DNA from: Paraburkholderia nodosa DSM 21604
GTDB taxonomy: Bacteria > Pseudomonadota > Gammaproteobacteria > Burkholderiales > Burkholderiaceae
NCBI RefSeq assembly: GCF_000519185.1
Contig: NZ_JAFA01000014.1
Location: 62,001-126,000, forward strand
Direction of reading: 5' to 3'
Length of the DNA stretch: 64,000 bases
The notes beneath the pieces are model-generated. The model did no database searches. It was not told the DNA's origin and worked only from the letters and a program-made list of their open reading frames with translations. The translations under genes were made by a program, and so were the position numbers. Positions 1 through 8,695 of the stretch are shown here, piece after piece. The number at the start of each line of letters is the position of its first letter. The first letter of the stretch is position 1.

Positions 1-174
1 GAGCATCGGCAGATCGACCACGGGCACGGGCGCGCCCTCGTAGTCGATCACGCCGGCGATATACGCGGGCGTGCCCGGAAACGCGCGCACGGGCGCGAGC
101 GGCAGCACGTGCGCGATCTCGCGGGCATCAAGCGCGTAACGCTCGCCGTCCAGTTCGAACACCAGGAAGAGCAT
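1..174 (-). CDS. wspB: CheW-domain coupling protein, N-terminal part (cut by window edge)
   Basis: The 58 visible residues begin MLFLVFELDGERYALDAREI and continue with PGTPAYIAGVIDYEGAPVPVVDL, the usual start of a CheW domain, which couples chemoreceptors to a CheA kinase at the inner membrane. The gene begins 13 bases after the stop of the chemoreceptor gene on the same strand, so both are probably in one operon. Because that receptor looks like WspA, this is most likely WspB, one of the two CheW proteins of the Wsp surface-sensing system. The symbol rests on that neighbour; the rest of the protein and the remaining wsp genes lie outside the window. Confidence 0.75.
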   Translation of the reverse strand, partial: MLFLVFELDGERYALDAREIAHVLPLAPVRAFPGTPAYIAGVIDYEGAPVPVVDLPML

Positions 175-187
175 CGCCGTTCCCGCG

Positions 188-1861
188 TCACGCCTCGATC
201 CTGAACCGCGACACGCCGGTGCGCAGTTCGTTGGCGACGAGCGTGAGATTGTCGATGGCCTGCGACGACTGGCGCAGCGACTCCGCCGTCTGCTGGGCGG
301 CCTCGGAAAGCTGCGTGAGCGCCTGGGTGATCTGCTCGGCGCTGGTGGCCTGCGCCTGCATGCCGTCGTTCACGACCTGGAAGCGCGGCGCGAGCGTCTG
401 CACCGCGCCGATGATCTGCGAAAGCTGCGCGCCCACTGCCTGCACGTCGTGCATGCCGCGCCGCACTTCTTCCGCGAACTTGTCCATGCCCATCACGCCG
501 GCTGACACCGCCGACTGGATCTCTTTCACGGTCTGCTCGATGTCGTAGGTCGCCACGGCCGTCTGGTCGGCGAGGCGGCGGATTTCGGTCGCGACCACGG
601 AGAAGCCGCGCCCGTACTCGCCCGCCTTCTCCGCTTCGATCGCCGCGTTCAGCGAAAGCAGATTGGTCTGGTCGGCCACCTTCGTGATCGTCGCCACGAC
701 CTGATTGATGCTCACGGCCTTCTCGTTGAGGATGGCGAGCTTGGCGTTCACCGAACCCGCCGCTTCCATCACGCTGCGCATCGTGTCTTCCATGTGCGTG
801 AGGCCGCTCTGGCTCGTGCTGGCGAGCCCGGCCGACTGCTCGGCCACCGTCGCCACCTCGCTCATGGTGCGCACGAGGTCGCGCGCCGTGGCGAAAATCT
901 CGCGCGAGGTCGCGCCGATCTCGGTCGTGGTGGCCGCCGTCTCGCTCGCGGTGGCCTGCTGCTCCTTCGACGTCGCGGCCACTTCGGCCACCGAGGTCGT
1001 GACCTGCAGCGACGACTTCTGCGCCTGGGCGACGAGGCTGGCCAGTTCGTCGCTCATGCGGTTGAAGCCGTCTTCGAGCACACCGAATTCGTCGCTGCGG
1101 TTCAGCGCGAGGCGCTGCGACAGGTTACCGGTGCGCATGGAGTCGTGCACCTCCACGAGGCGCGCCATCGGCACCGTGATCGCGCGATAGAGCGCGTAAC
1201 CCGTGGCGAGCGCGGCGAGCAGCACGACGCCCAGCGCCGTGGCGAGCGTGATCTCCGTGCCCGTGACCGAGTTGCGGATGGTCTGCGCGGACTCGTCGGC
1301 CTGCTGACGGTTTTCGTCGACGAGCGCGTTGGCCGTGGCGAGCACCTCCTGCCAGGCCGGGCCGATCTGCGCGAACGCGGCCTGCGCGGCCGGGCGCGAG
1401 GCGGGCAACTGGCTCGCTACCACCTTGGCCAGCGGCAGATAGCGCGCGTAGGCGTCGCGAAAGCGCTGGAAGCGCTCGCGGTCGTCGCTGCGGAAAAGCG
1501 TGCGTTCGTACTGCCGTGTGGTCTCCTCGACCTGCGCCACGGCCGCGGGCAGGCCCGACAGGTCGCGGGCCGCGCTGTCCGCATCGGCATCGACGAAGGC
1601 CGCGCGCTCGACGAGGCTATAGGTCTGGTTGGCCGCCGCGCGCAGCGACGTCGCGTAGAACAGGCCCGGCACCGAATCGCTCGTGAGGCTCATCGCCTCG
1701 CTGTCGATCGCGCGCAGGCGGTCCCACGAGACCGCAGCCATCGCGAGCATCAGTACGAAAAGCAAGCCAAAGCTGAGGACGATGCGTGTGCCGAGGGTAT
1801 AGCGACCCTGAGTCTGTCGAGGCAGGCCGGCTTGGCCGGAACGGGGCATGGCGGTGCTCAT
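188..1861 (-). CDS. wspA: Methyl-accepting chemotaxis protein, WspA-like
   Basis: Inner-membrane chemoreceptor of about 557 residues. A first membrane segment lies near residues 27-46, followed by a helical periplasmic domain, a second membrane segment near 205-227, a HAMP linker and a long cytoplasmic signalling coiled coil. The signalling tip reads TKVADQTNLLSLNAAIEAEK and is followed by GRGFSVVATEIRRLADQTA, the form I recall from WspA of the Pseudomonas Wsp system, where surface contact drives a diguanylate cyclase. The reading frame stays open upstream to 1999, but the extra 46 residues are Arg/Pro-rich and unlike receptors, so I start at MSTAMPRSG; MPRSG at 1849 is also possible. The CheW gene follows on the same strand. 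Confidence is high for a receptor, moderate for WspA. Confidence 0.85.
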   Translation of the reverse strand: MSTAMPRSGQAGLPRQTQGRYTLGTRIVLSFGLLFVLMLAMAAVSWDRLRAIDSEAMSLTSDSVPGLFYATSLRAAANQTYSLVERAAFVDADADSAARDLSGLPAAVAQVEETTRQYERTLFRSDDRERFQRFRDAYARYLPLAKVVASQLPASRPAAQAAFAQIGPAWQEVLATANALVDENRQQADESAQTIRNSVTGTEITLATALGVVLLAALATGYALYRAITVPMARLVEVHDSMRTGNLSQRLALNRSDEFGVLEDGFNRMSDELASLVAQAQKSSLQVTTSVAEVAATSKEQQATASETAATTTEIGATSREIFATARDLVRTMSEVATVAEQSAGLASTSQSGLTHMEDTMRSVMEAAGSVNAKLAILNEKAVSINQVVATITKVADQTNLLSLNAAIEAEKAGEYGRGFSVVATEIRRLADQTAVATYDIEQTVKEIQSAVSAGVMGMDKFAEEVRRGMHDVQAVGAQLSQIIGAVQTLAPRFQVVNDGMQAQATSAEQITQALTQLSEAAQQTAESLRQSSQAIDNLTLVANELRTGVSRFRIEA

Positions 1862-2154
1862 TGCGCTAAAGACTCTCCGGTGGCGTGGACCGGCGCGCCC
1901 GCCCTGCCGGCGAGGCGGGGCGCGGCTGCGCAGGGCGAGGCCGCGCGCGGCGGCCTTGACCGCCGTAGTGTAATGCGTTTGCGCACTTTTATGGGACAAG
2001 CGATGCTAGCTGACAGCCACGCAGGACGGGGCTCACCGGACTTTTGGAGATAAATCTGCGGAGTTCGCCGGGGCCTTTTGGCAGCCCTGCGCGGCGCCGT
2101 GCGGGGAGGCGAGCCCGCCGCGGCCAATGCGTCCCGCATCGGCGGGCGCCCTGG
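1862..2154. other. Intergenic region upstream of the chemoreceptor gene
   Basis: About 290 bases without a convincing gene. The Arg-rich reading frames crossing it lack recognisable protein features. It should contain the promoter for the wsp genes, but I see no clear -35/-10 pair or palindrome. Confidence 0.4.
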
Positions 2155-2188
2155 AAAAACCCGGGGCGGCCGCGGTGCCGGGGCCGCC
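2155..2188 (-). terminator. Rho-independent terminator of the TetR gene
   Basis: Read on the minus strand directly after the TetR stop codon, GGCGGCC pairs with GGCCGCC across a 10-base loop, followed by CCGGG and five T residues. Placement and shape fit a terminator. Confidence 0.65.
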
Positions 2189-2857
2189 TTACTTCTTGAC
2201 GAAGCGCAGCGTGGCGTCGACGACCATCTCGCGATGGCGCGCGCGCAGGCGCGGATGCGAGGGGTCGCGCCCGAACGCGGCGCCGAAGGTGTGCCGGTTG
2301 CCCACGCGGTGAAAGCACATCGAGCTGATGAGCAGGTGCAGGTCGATGGGATCGATGTCGTCGCGGAACGCGCCGCTTGCCACGCCGCGCGCGAGCAGGT
2401 CTTCGATCGTGCGGATCGCGCTGGCGTTGCGGCTGCGGAAGGTTTTCAGGCGCTCGATGTACTTCGCGCCGTGAATGTTCTCGATCGTCACGAGGCGCAC
2501 GAAGTCGCGGTGGCGGTCGTGATAGTCGAAGGTGAATTCGACGAGCCGCCGCAGGCCTTCGGTGGGATCCAGTTCGCCGATGTGCAGGTCCAGTTCGAGC
2601 GCGCGGATGTCGCCGTAGACCTTGTCGAGCACCGCTTCGTACAGCCCTTCCTTGCTGCCGAAGTAGTAATACAGCATGCGCTTGGTGGTGTTCGTACGCT
2701 CGGCGATCGCGTCTACACGCGCGCCTGCGAGACCCATGGCCGAGAATTCGGCCGTCGCCACTTCGAGGATATTGCGCTTGGTCTGCTCGGGATCGTACTT
2801 GCGCCGGCTTTCGGATTGAGCATCGTTGCGTTCGGCCGAAGCCGCCGGTCTTGCCAT
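2189..2857 (-). CDS. TetR/AcrR family transcriptional regulator
   Basis: This 222-residue protein has the TetR plan: a basic N-terminal tail, then a helix-turn-helix domain at about residues 24-70 (KRNILEVATAEFSAMG, then TKRMLYYYFGSKEGLYEAVL), then a helical ligand-binding domain. The terminal domain with DFVRLVTIENIHGAKYIERL resembles the group that includes NicS-like regulators of aromatic or acid catabolism. It is the nearest regulator to the quinate/shikimate genes downstream on the same strand, although a 558-bp inverted repeat lies between. A perfect palindrome of TetR-operator size sits in the divergent promoter of that module (6480-6493), so it is a plausible regulator of it. That link is inference. 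Confidence 0.85.
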   Translation of the reverse strand: MARPAASAERNDAQSESRRKYDPEQTKRNILEVATAEFSAMGLAGARVDAIAERTNTTKRMLYYYFGSKEGLYEAVLDKVYGDIRALELDLHIGELDPTEGLRRLVEFTFDYHDRHRDFVRLVTIENIHGAKYIERLKTFRSRNASAIRTIEDLLARGVASGAFRDDIDPIDLHLLISSMCFHRVGNRHTFGAAFGRDPSHPRLRARHREMVVDATLRFVKK

Positions 2858-2965
2858 GTTTTTTGTGGCCCGCAGCAGGGATGGGATGCGGGGGATTCTA
2901 GCATGGGGGATGGGGCGCTAAAGCGCCGGGGCTTGGGGTTGCTTTGGCCTTTCCTTTGGGTTTGC

Positions 2966-3523
2966 TTTGGCCTTTCCTTGTGTTCGCGTCGGTACGCGGG
3001 CGTTGCCCCTGTGCGGGGCGGCACCTACTTTTCTTTGCCAGCGGCAAAGAAAAGTAGGCAAAAGAAAGCCGCTCAAACCGCTAGCGCCTGCCACGGTTCA
3101 CCTCTGGCCGTCCCTGCCAGTGGCTCCGGAGCGTCTGTCACCTCGCACCTTCAACGTTAGTGACAAGGCGCTCATTCATCCCGCTGCTCGCTACGCGCGC
3201 TGCGGTTGGGTCTTCAGGGGAAACCGGGTGGCATGCCTGAGCATTCGCGAGAACTCATGTGCCCCGCCGGTTTTTGGTTATGCCCTTCGGTGCGCGGAGC
3301 GCCGCCGGAAGTATGAGCGCCTTGTCACTCCGTTTGTGGGCGAGAGGTGACAGACGCTCCGGAGCCATTCACCATCAACGGCGCGATGTGAACCGTGGCA
3401 GGCGCTAGCGGTTTAAGCGGCTTTCTTTTGCCTACTTTTCTTTGCCGCTGGCAAAGAAAAGTAGGTGCCGCCCCGCACAGGGGCAACGCCTGCATACCGC
3501 CGCGAAAACAAGGAACCGCCAAA
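2966..3523. repeat. Large imperfect inverted repeat carrying two REP-like hairpins
   Basis: The arms are 2966-3174 and 3314-3523, separated by 139 bases. Reverse-complementing the right arm reproduces the left almost base for base over long stretches, for example GCGTTGCCCCTGTGCGGGGC, CCGCTAGCGCCTGCCACGG and GGCTCCGGAGCGTCTGTCA. Each arm contains a 16-bp perfect stem with a 3-base loop, CCTACTTTTCTTTGCC against GGCAAAGAAAAGTAGG, at 3024-3058 and 3431-3465. I recall this hairpin sequence as a common intergenic repeat in Burkholderia and relatives. It fills most of the 683-base gap between the TetR and MFS genes. Short frames inside it (2967-3350 plus, 3325-3522 minus) are by-products of the repeat. 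Confidence 0.85.
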
Positions 3524-3540
3524 GACCCGGAACCAGCGAC

Positions 3541-4911
3541 TCAAAGCTCGATGCGCTTGATATCACCCACGATGAAGATGTACGACGCCGCGCCGATCAG
3601 CGCGATCACGCCGATGAACACGAGCGCCCAGACGAACGACCCCGTTGCCCCGACGATCAACCCCACGACCAGCGGCGTGATGATGCCCGCGAGATTGGCC
3701 GCCAGGTTGAAGATGCCGCCCGTGAGACCGAGCATGCCGGCCGGCGCGATATCCGACACGAGCGTCCAGCCGAGCGCGGCCATCCCTTGCGCGAAGAACG
3801 CCACCGAAAGGATCGCGATCACGGCCACGTTGCTATCTACGAAGTTCGCGAGAATGATCGTCGAGGCGAGCAGCAGACCGGCGATGATCGGCAGCTTGCG
3901 CGCCACGTTGGCCGAGATGCCGCGGCGCAGCATCCAGTCGGAGAACGTACCGCCGAACATCACGCCGATCGACGCAGCAATGAACGGCATGATCGCGAAG
4001 AAGCCGATCTTGAGCCAGCCCATGTGGCGCTCGGTGGCGAGGTAGGTCGGGAACCATGTGAGGAAGAACACGAGCGTGGAGTTGCCAGCAAACTGCCCGA
4101 GGCAGATGCCCGCGAGCTGACGGCGGCGCACCAGCTTGCCGGCCATGCGCCAGTCGAAGCCCTGTTTTTTCGGTTGCCCGGCAGCGGCTTGCGTGTCGGC
4201 CTTGCGCTCGTGGCGCGCCAGACCACCGCCTGCCTCGATGTAGTCGAGTTCGGCGCGGTTGGCCGCGGGGTGCTCGTGCGGCTCGCGATACAGGAACCAC
4301 CACACGAGGCCGAACACGATGCCCACGCCGCCCACCACGTAGAACAGCGAGCGCCAGCCGTAGGCGCCCATCAGCGCGAAGAGGAACGGGCTGAAGAACG
4401 CGAGGCCGATGTACTCGCCCACCGTATAGGTGCCCGTGGCGAACGCGCGCTCGCTTTGCGGGAACCACGTGGCGACCACGCGGCTATTGGTCGGGAAGCA
4501 AGGCGACTCCGCGGCGCCCAGACCCAGGCGGCAAGCGAACAGCGCGCCCACGCCGCTGATGAAGCCCTGTGCGAGCGTACACATCGACCAGAGCGTCATC
4601 GAAAGCCAGTAGGTGAACTTGCTGCCGAAGCGGTCGAGGAACACGCCGCCCGGAATCTGCGCGACGACGTAGCTCCACGAGAACGCCGAGAACACGAGGC
4701 CCATGAGCGCCGCGTTGATGCCCAGTTCCTTGGTGAGCTGCGGCGCTGCGATGCCGAGCACGGTGCGATCGAGGTAATTGATCATCGTGCCGACGGCCAG
4801 CAGGCCGAGGATGCGATAGCGCGCTTTCGAGCGGCGCATCGCGCCCTCGGCGGGCGCGGCTGCGGAAAGGTTCGGCGCGTCGCCGCGCCCCGTGGATACG
4901 GGTGGTGCCAT
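3541..4911 (-). CDS. MFS transporter, anion:cation symporter family (probable quinate/shikimate carrier)
   Basis: This 456-residue protein has about 12 membrane helices and the anion:cation symporter signature, with MINYLDRTVLGIAAPQLTKE in the first helix and GGVFLDRFGSKFTYWLSM after the second. A charged central loop near residues 220-255 separates the two six-helix halves. GGAG lies 9 bases before the ATG and supports the start. It is the last gene of the minus-strand series aroQ-aroE-MFS, so uptake of quinate, shikimate or a similar hydroxy acid is likely. Related carriers transport galactonate, glucarate or phthalate, so substrate is inferred only from context. Confidence 0.85.
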   Translation of the reverse strand: MAPPVSTGRGDAPNLSAAAPAEGAMRRSKARYRILGLLAVGTMINYLDRTVLGIAAPQLTKELGINAALMGLVFSAFSWSYVVAQIPGGVFLDRFGSKFTYWLSMTLWSMCTLAQGFISGVGALFACRLGLGAAESPCFPTNSRVVATWFPQSERAFATGTYTVGEYIGLAFFSPFLFALMGAYGWRSLFYVVGGVGIVFGLVWWFLYREPHEHPAANRAELDYIEAGGGLARHERKADTQAAAGQPKKQGFDWRMAGKLVRRRQLAGICLGQFAGNSTLVFFLTWFPTYLATERHMGWLKIGFFAIMPFIAASIGVMFGGTFSDWMLRRGISANVARKLPIIAGLLLASTIILANFVDSNVAVIAILSVAFFAQGMAALGWTLVSDIAPAGMLGLTGGIFNLAANLAGIITPLVVGLIVGATGSFVWALVFIGVIALIGAASYIFIVGDIKRIEL

Positions 4912-4934
4912 GTCTTCGTCTCCGATTTGTCGAC

Positions 4935-4962
4935 GGGAGTTGGCGCTTCAGCGCTTACTCCC
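4935..4962 (-). other. Intercistronic stem-loop between the dehydrogenase and MFS genes
   Basis: GGGAGT pairs with ACTCCC, and within it GCGC pairs with GCGC around a TTCA loop. There is no T-run after it, so it is more likely an mRNA stability or differential-expression element than a full terminator. Confidence 0.35.
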
Positions 4963-4979
4963 GCCGCGCGCTGTCGTTG

Positions 4980-5900
4980 TTATTCGCCGGCGCTGGCAAC
5001 ATTCGCCGCCAGCATGGATTGCAGATGCGCATACATGCGTTCCGCGTCGGGCTCGACACCCGTGAACAGCCGGAACGCATCCACTGCCTGGTACACCGCC
5101 ATGCCGCCGCCGCTCAGCGTGCGGCAGCCGCGCGCCTCGGCCGCTTCGAGCAGCGCGGTACGGATCGGGAAATACACGATGTCCGCCACCCACAGCCGCT
5201 CGTGCAGATACTCCGCAGGGAGCGGCATGCCGGGCAACTTCGCCATGCCGGTGGGCGTGGCGTGGATGAGGCCGGTGGCGTGCTGGAGCACGTCGCGCAG
5301 ATCGCCGCCCGCGCTCACGCGCGCCGCCGGGAACCGCGCCTGCAATTCGCCGGCGAGCGACTCGGCGCGTGAGGCGTCCACGTCGAACAGCGTGAGCGCC
5401 TGGGCGCCCATCTGCAGCGCCGCGTGTGCGACCGCCGCGCCCGCGCCGCCCGCGCCCAGCTGCACCACCGCTTGGAGCGAGACGTCGGGCAGGCCGCGCT
5501 GGAACGCGCGCGCGAAACCCGACCAGTCGGTGTTGTGGCCGATGCGCTTGCCGTCGCGGAACAACACCGTGTTCACGGCGCCGAGCGCGCGAGCGTCGTC
5601 GGACAGTTCGTCGAGCAGTTCGATCACGGCCTGCTTGCACGGATAGGTGATGTTCAAACCGTCGAAACCCATGCGCTCGGCTGCCAGCAACAGATCGGGC
5701 AGCGCGGCGGGCGTGAGCTTCAGCGCTTCGAGGTCGATGCGCCGGTACACATAATTGAAGCCGAGTTCGCGGCCTTCCTGCTCCTGCATCGCGGGCGTGA
5801 GCGAGCCGCCGATGCCCGAGCCGATCAGGCCGCAGAGAAACGAGTTGGCGGTTGCGCGCGCGCCCAGCGCATTCGTTTTGGCGTTGGTCTGACCGCTCAT
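4980..5900 (-). CDS. Quinate/shikimate dehydrogenase (AroE family, catabolic type)
   Basis: This NAD(P)-dependent oxidoreductase of 306 residues would interconvert quinate and 3-dehydroquinate and/or shikimate and 3-dehydroshikimate. The substrate loop reads GLIGSGIGGSLTPAMQEQEG (residues 25-44). The catalytic Lys is K89 in NITYPCKQ, with N110 in GAVNTV and D125 in HNTDWSGF; the nucleotide fold follows at QLGAGGAGAAVAHA. The loop resembles bifunctional quinate/shikimate dehydrogenases more than the biosynthetic AroE. Its ATG overlaps the dehydroquinase stop by four bases (ATGA), so the two are translationally coupled. With the QuiC gene opposite, a catabolic role is well supported; which of the two acids it prefers is not shown. 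Confidence 0.87.
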   Translation of the reverse strand: MSGQTNAKTNALGARATANSFLCGLIGSGIGGSLTPAMQEQEGRELGFNYVYRRIDLEALKLTPAALPDLLLAAERMGFDGLNITYPCKQAVIELLDELSDDARALGAVNTVLFRDGKRIGHNTDWSGFARAFQRGLPDVSLQAVVQLGAGGAGAAVAHAALQMGAQALTLFDVDASRAESLAGELQARFPAARVSAGGDLRDVLQHATGLIHATPTGMAKLPGMPLPAEYLHERLWVADIVYFPIRTALLEAAEARGCRTLSGGGMAVYQAVDAFRLFTGVEPDAERMYAHLQSMLAANVASAGE

Positions 5901-6352
5901 TTCGTCACCTTCCTGGCGAGCAGCGTGGCCATGCGCTCCAGCGCGAGCACATACCCTTGCGTGCCGCAGCCGACGATGATGGCCTCTGCAATGGGCGAAA
6001 CGAAGGAATGGTGCCGGAACGCCTCGCGCTTGTGCACGTTCGAGATATGGACCTCGATCACGGGCTTCGCGATGGCGGAAAGCGCATCGGCGATCGCCAC
6101 CGACGTATGGGTATACGCAGCCGGATTGATGACGACGCCGTCCACGCGCGTACGCGCCTCATGCAGCCAGTCGATCAGCTGATGCTCGGCGTTCGACTGG
6201 CGAAAATCGATCTCGAGCCCAAGACGCCCCGCCGCTTCGCGGCACAGGTTGGCAACGTCATCTAACGTTTCAGCGCCGTAGATCGCGGGCTCCCGCGTTC
6301 CCAGCAGATTCAGGTTCGGCCCGTTCAGGACCAGCACCGAAGGCATTCCCAT
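5897..6352 (-). CDS. aroQ: 3-dehydroquinate dehydratase, type II
   Basis: This 151-residue protein is the small dodecameric dehydroquinase that converts 3-dehydroquinate to 3-dehydroshikimate. It shows the family start VLNGPNLNLLGTREPAIYG with the active-site Arg and Tyr, then INPAAYTHTSVAIADAL, VIEVHISNVHKRE and the C-terminal GCGTQGYVLALE. The frame is open to 6451, but the ATG at 6352 has GGAG 9 bases upstream and gives the usual family length, so I use it. It is first in the minus-strand operon and overlaps the dehydrogenase gene by ATGA. Grouping with QuiC and a transporter suggests a catabolic rather than biosynthetic role. Confidence 0.93.
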   Translation of the reverse strand: MGMPSVLVLNGPNLNLLGTREPAIYGAETLDDVANLCREAAGRLGLEIDFRQSNAEHQLIDWLHEARTRVDGVVINPAAYTHTSVAIADALSAIAKPVIEVHISNVHKREAFRHHSFVSPIAEAIIVGCGTQGYVLALERMATLLARKVTK

Positions 6353-6479
6353 TACACACACTCCAGAACAGCTTGACGACCGGCACGGCGCATGCTCAAG
6401 AATCGTTGCATGTTCACCGCATGACCGCCAGTGTGCCGCGAAGCGGTGCACCGGTCACCTGGGGTTTGCCAGAATTTGT

Positions 6480-6493
6480 ACTAACTAGTTAGT
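6480..6493. promoter_or_regulatory. Perfect 14-bp palindrome between aroQ and quiC (candidate operator)
   Basis: ACTAACTAGTTAGT is its own reverse complement. It sits in the 266-base divergent gap that must contain both promoters. A further half-like copy, AGTTAGTT, lies at about 6543-6550. Size and symmetry suit a TetR dimer, and the nearby TetR gene (2189-2857) is the natural candidate, but binding is inferred. Confidence 0.55.
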
Positions 6494-6618
6494 TTGGCGT
6501 ATCCTTCGGACACTCCAGCGGCAAGTGTGTCTGCGGTGCGCCAGTTAGTTAAACGCCCGCCCCATGCCGCCGCACCGGACCCTTGTTCAACACCGAAGTC
6601 GCCGTCTGCACGCTCGCC

Positions 6619-8574
6619 ATGCCCATGTCCAAGCCGCTCCACACCCCCTCTCGCGCGCTGCGCCGCTCGATCGCCACGGTGTCGATCAGCGGCACGCTCG
6701 CCGAAAAGCTCGCCGCGATCCGCGCCGCGGGCTTCGACGCCGTCGAGATCTTCGAGAACGATCTGCTCTATTTCGAAGGCTCGCCCGCCGACGTGCGCCG
6801 CATGGCTGGCGATCTCGGCCTCGATATCGTGCTGTACCAGCCGTTCCGCGATTTCGAGGGCGTCGCGCCCGAGCGCCTCGCGCGCAACATCGAACGCGTG
6901 AAGCGCAAGTTCGACGTGATGCATCAACTGGGCACGGACCGTTTGCTGGTGTGCAGCAATGTCTCGCCCGACACGATCTGCGACGACGGCCTCGCCGCCG
7001 AACAGCTTGGCGCGCTCGCGCAAGCCGCCGGAGAAGCGGGCGTGACGATCTGTTATGAGGCGCTTGCATGGGGGCGCCACGTACGCACCTACGGCCACGC
7101 GTGGCGGCTCGTCAACACCGTCGATCACGCGAACCTGACGCTCGCGCTGGACAGCTTCCACACGCTCTCGCTCGACGACACGCCCGACGGCATTGCCGCG
7201 ATTCCGGGTGCGCGCATCGGTTTCGTACAGATCGCGGATGCACCGAGAATGCAGATGGACGTGCTCGAATGGAGCCGGCACTATCGTTGCTTCCCGGGCC
7301 AGGGCGACTTCGCGCTCGCGGATTTCACGGCGCAGGTGGTGAAAAGCGGCTACACGGGCCCGCTCTCGCTCGAAATCTTCAACGACGGCTTTCGCGGCGC
7401 GCCGCCCGCCGCCACCGCCGCCGACGGCCACCGCTCGCTCTTGCTGCTGGAATCGCTCACGCGCGAAACCCTGCAGGCGGAGCATGTCGATGCGAGCGCG
7501 CTCTACCACCCGAGCGCCGCGCCCGCGAACGCGCAGTGGCAATTCCTCGAGTTCGCCGTGGACGACACCGCGCGCGCGCATGTGGCGAACTGGCTCGAAA
7601 AGCTGCATTTCCGCCGCGCGGGCCAGCATCGTTCGAAGGACGTCACGCTCTATCAGCACGGCTCGGCCGCCATCGTGCTCAACGCCGAGCCCGACTCGTT
7701 CGCCGGCGCGTTTTTCCAGCGCCATGGGCTCTCGCTCTGCGCCTCGGCGTTTCGCGTGGACGATGCGCGCCTTGCACTCGAACGCGCGGCGGGCTTTGGC
7801 TACCAGCCGTTCTCGGGCCGCGTGGGTCCAAACGAGCGCGTGGTACCCGCCGTCCAGGGGCCGGACGGCAGTCTTAACTATTTCGTTAACGAGGAGCCGG
7901 GCCAGCCCACCCTCTTCGAAGCCGATTTCGCGCTCACGGATATCGACGGCCCGGTCGAAGTGGGACCGATCGCGGGCATCGATCACGTGAGCCTTTCACT
8001 GCCCGCCGGCTCGTTCGATTCGTGGGTGCTGTTCCTGAAGTCGGCGTTCGGGCTCGAAGCGACGCCCGCCGTGCTGCTGCCCGACCCGTACGGCCTCGTG
8101 CGCAGCCGCGCGCTCATGAGCCGCGACCGGGGGTTGCGCGTCGTGCTCAACGCCTCGGTGGACCAGCACACGGCCGCGGCAGAGACCGTGCGCGCCTACC
8201 ACGGCACGGGCCTGAACCACGTGGCGTTCAACACCGGTGACATCTTCCGCGCCGTGACCGAATTCGAGGCGGCGGGCGTGCCGCTCCTGCGCGTACCCGT
8301 GAACTATTACGACGATCTCGACGCGCGCCATGCCCTCGACCCCGAGTTTCTCGACGCGCTGCGCAACCACAACCTGCTCTACGACCGCGACGAGCGCGGC
8401 GGCGAGTTCCTGCACGCCTACACGGAGACGCTCGACCAGCGCTTCTTCCTGGAGATCGTGGAGCGGCGCGGCGGCTACGACGGCTACGGCGCGCCCAACG
8501 CCGCCGTGCGCCTCGCGGCCCAGGCGCGCCAGCGCGCACTTGCCACACAAGACGCGCGCAACCCGCAGGATTGA
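6619..8574 (+). CDS. quiC: 3-dehydroshikimate dehydratase fused to a hydroxyphenylpyruvate-dioxygenase-like domain
   Basis: A two-domain protein of 651 residues. The N-terminal half is a sugar-phosphate isomerase/epimerase TIM barrel (RSIATVSISGTLAEKLAAIR, then ALDSFHTLSL, then FVQIADAP) with the acidic and histidine metal ligands expected of 3-dehydroshikimate dehydratases, which make protocatechuate. The C-terminal half has two vicinal-oxygen-chelate modules (GIDHVSLSLPAGSFDSW and GTGLNHVAFNTGDIF) like 4-hydroxyphenylpyruvate dioxygenase, as in QuiC1 of Pseudomonas. The frame is open from a TTG at 6583, but ATG codons at 6619 and 6625 are more credible starts; no strong ribosome site decides between them. 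It is divergent from aroQ and is followed by a porin. Confidence 0.88.
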   Translation: MPMSKPLHTPSRALRRSIATVSISGTLAEKLAAIRAAGFDAVEIFENDLLYFEGSPADVRRMAGDLGLDIVLYQPFRDFEGVAPERLARNIERVKRKFDVMHQLGTDRLLVCSNVSPDTICDDGLAAEQLGALAQAAGEAGVTICYEALAWGRHVRTYGHAWRLVNTVDHANLTLALDSFHTLSLDDTPDGIAAIPGARIGFVQIADAPRMQMDVLEWSRHYRCFPGQGDFALADFTAQVVKSGYTGPLSLEIFNDGFRGAPPAATAADGHRSLLLLESLTRETLQAEHVDASALYHPSAAPANAQWQFLEFAVDDTARAHVANWLEKLHFRRAGQHRSKDVTLYQHGSAAIVLNAEPDSFAGAFFQRHGLSLCASAFRVDDARLALERAAGFGYQPFSGRVGPNERVVPAVQGPDGSLNYFVNEEPGQPTLFEADFALTDIDGPVEVGPIAGIDHVSLSLPAGSFDSWVLFLKSAFGLEATPAVLLPDPYGLVRSRALMSRDRGLRVVLNASVDQHTAAAETVRAYHGTGLNHVAFNTGDIFRAVTEFEAAGVPLLRVPVNYYDDLDARHALDPEFLDALRNHNLLYDRDERGGEFLHAYTETLDQRFFLEIVERRGGYDGYGAPNAAVRLAAQARQRALATQDARNPQD

Positions 8575-8695
8575 TTCAAACGCAGTCACCGTAGTCACTT
8601 CGCGCAGCAGTACGCACGCCGCATCGACCTGAAAATCAGGCGGCGTAGCAAAGAAAAATATAAGCAGTCCAAATCTCACCCGGAGACACACAACG

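Noticed and set aside
2967..3522. Two frames (2967-3350 plus, 3325-3522 minus) giving near-identical peptides
   Set aside because: They are the same repeat arm read in both orientations; similarity comes from the inverted repeat, and there is no ribosome site or recognisable domain.
3442..5646. 734-residue frame on the plus strand
   Set aside because: It runs antisense through the MFS and dehydrogenase genes and is rich in Arg, His and Ala, as expected of a shadow in GC-rich DNA.
5897..6352. Type II dehydroquinase and AroE-like gene as the biosynthetic shikimate pathway
   Set aside because: Clustered with QuiC, a carrier and a porin; the substrate loop is of the quinate/shikimate dehydrogenase kind, so a catabolic role fits better.
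6481..7986. 501-residue frame antisense to quiC
   Set aside because: Arg/Glu/Ala-rich without domains; quiC explains the coding signal.
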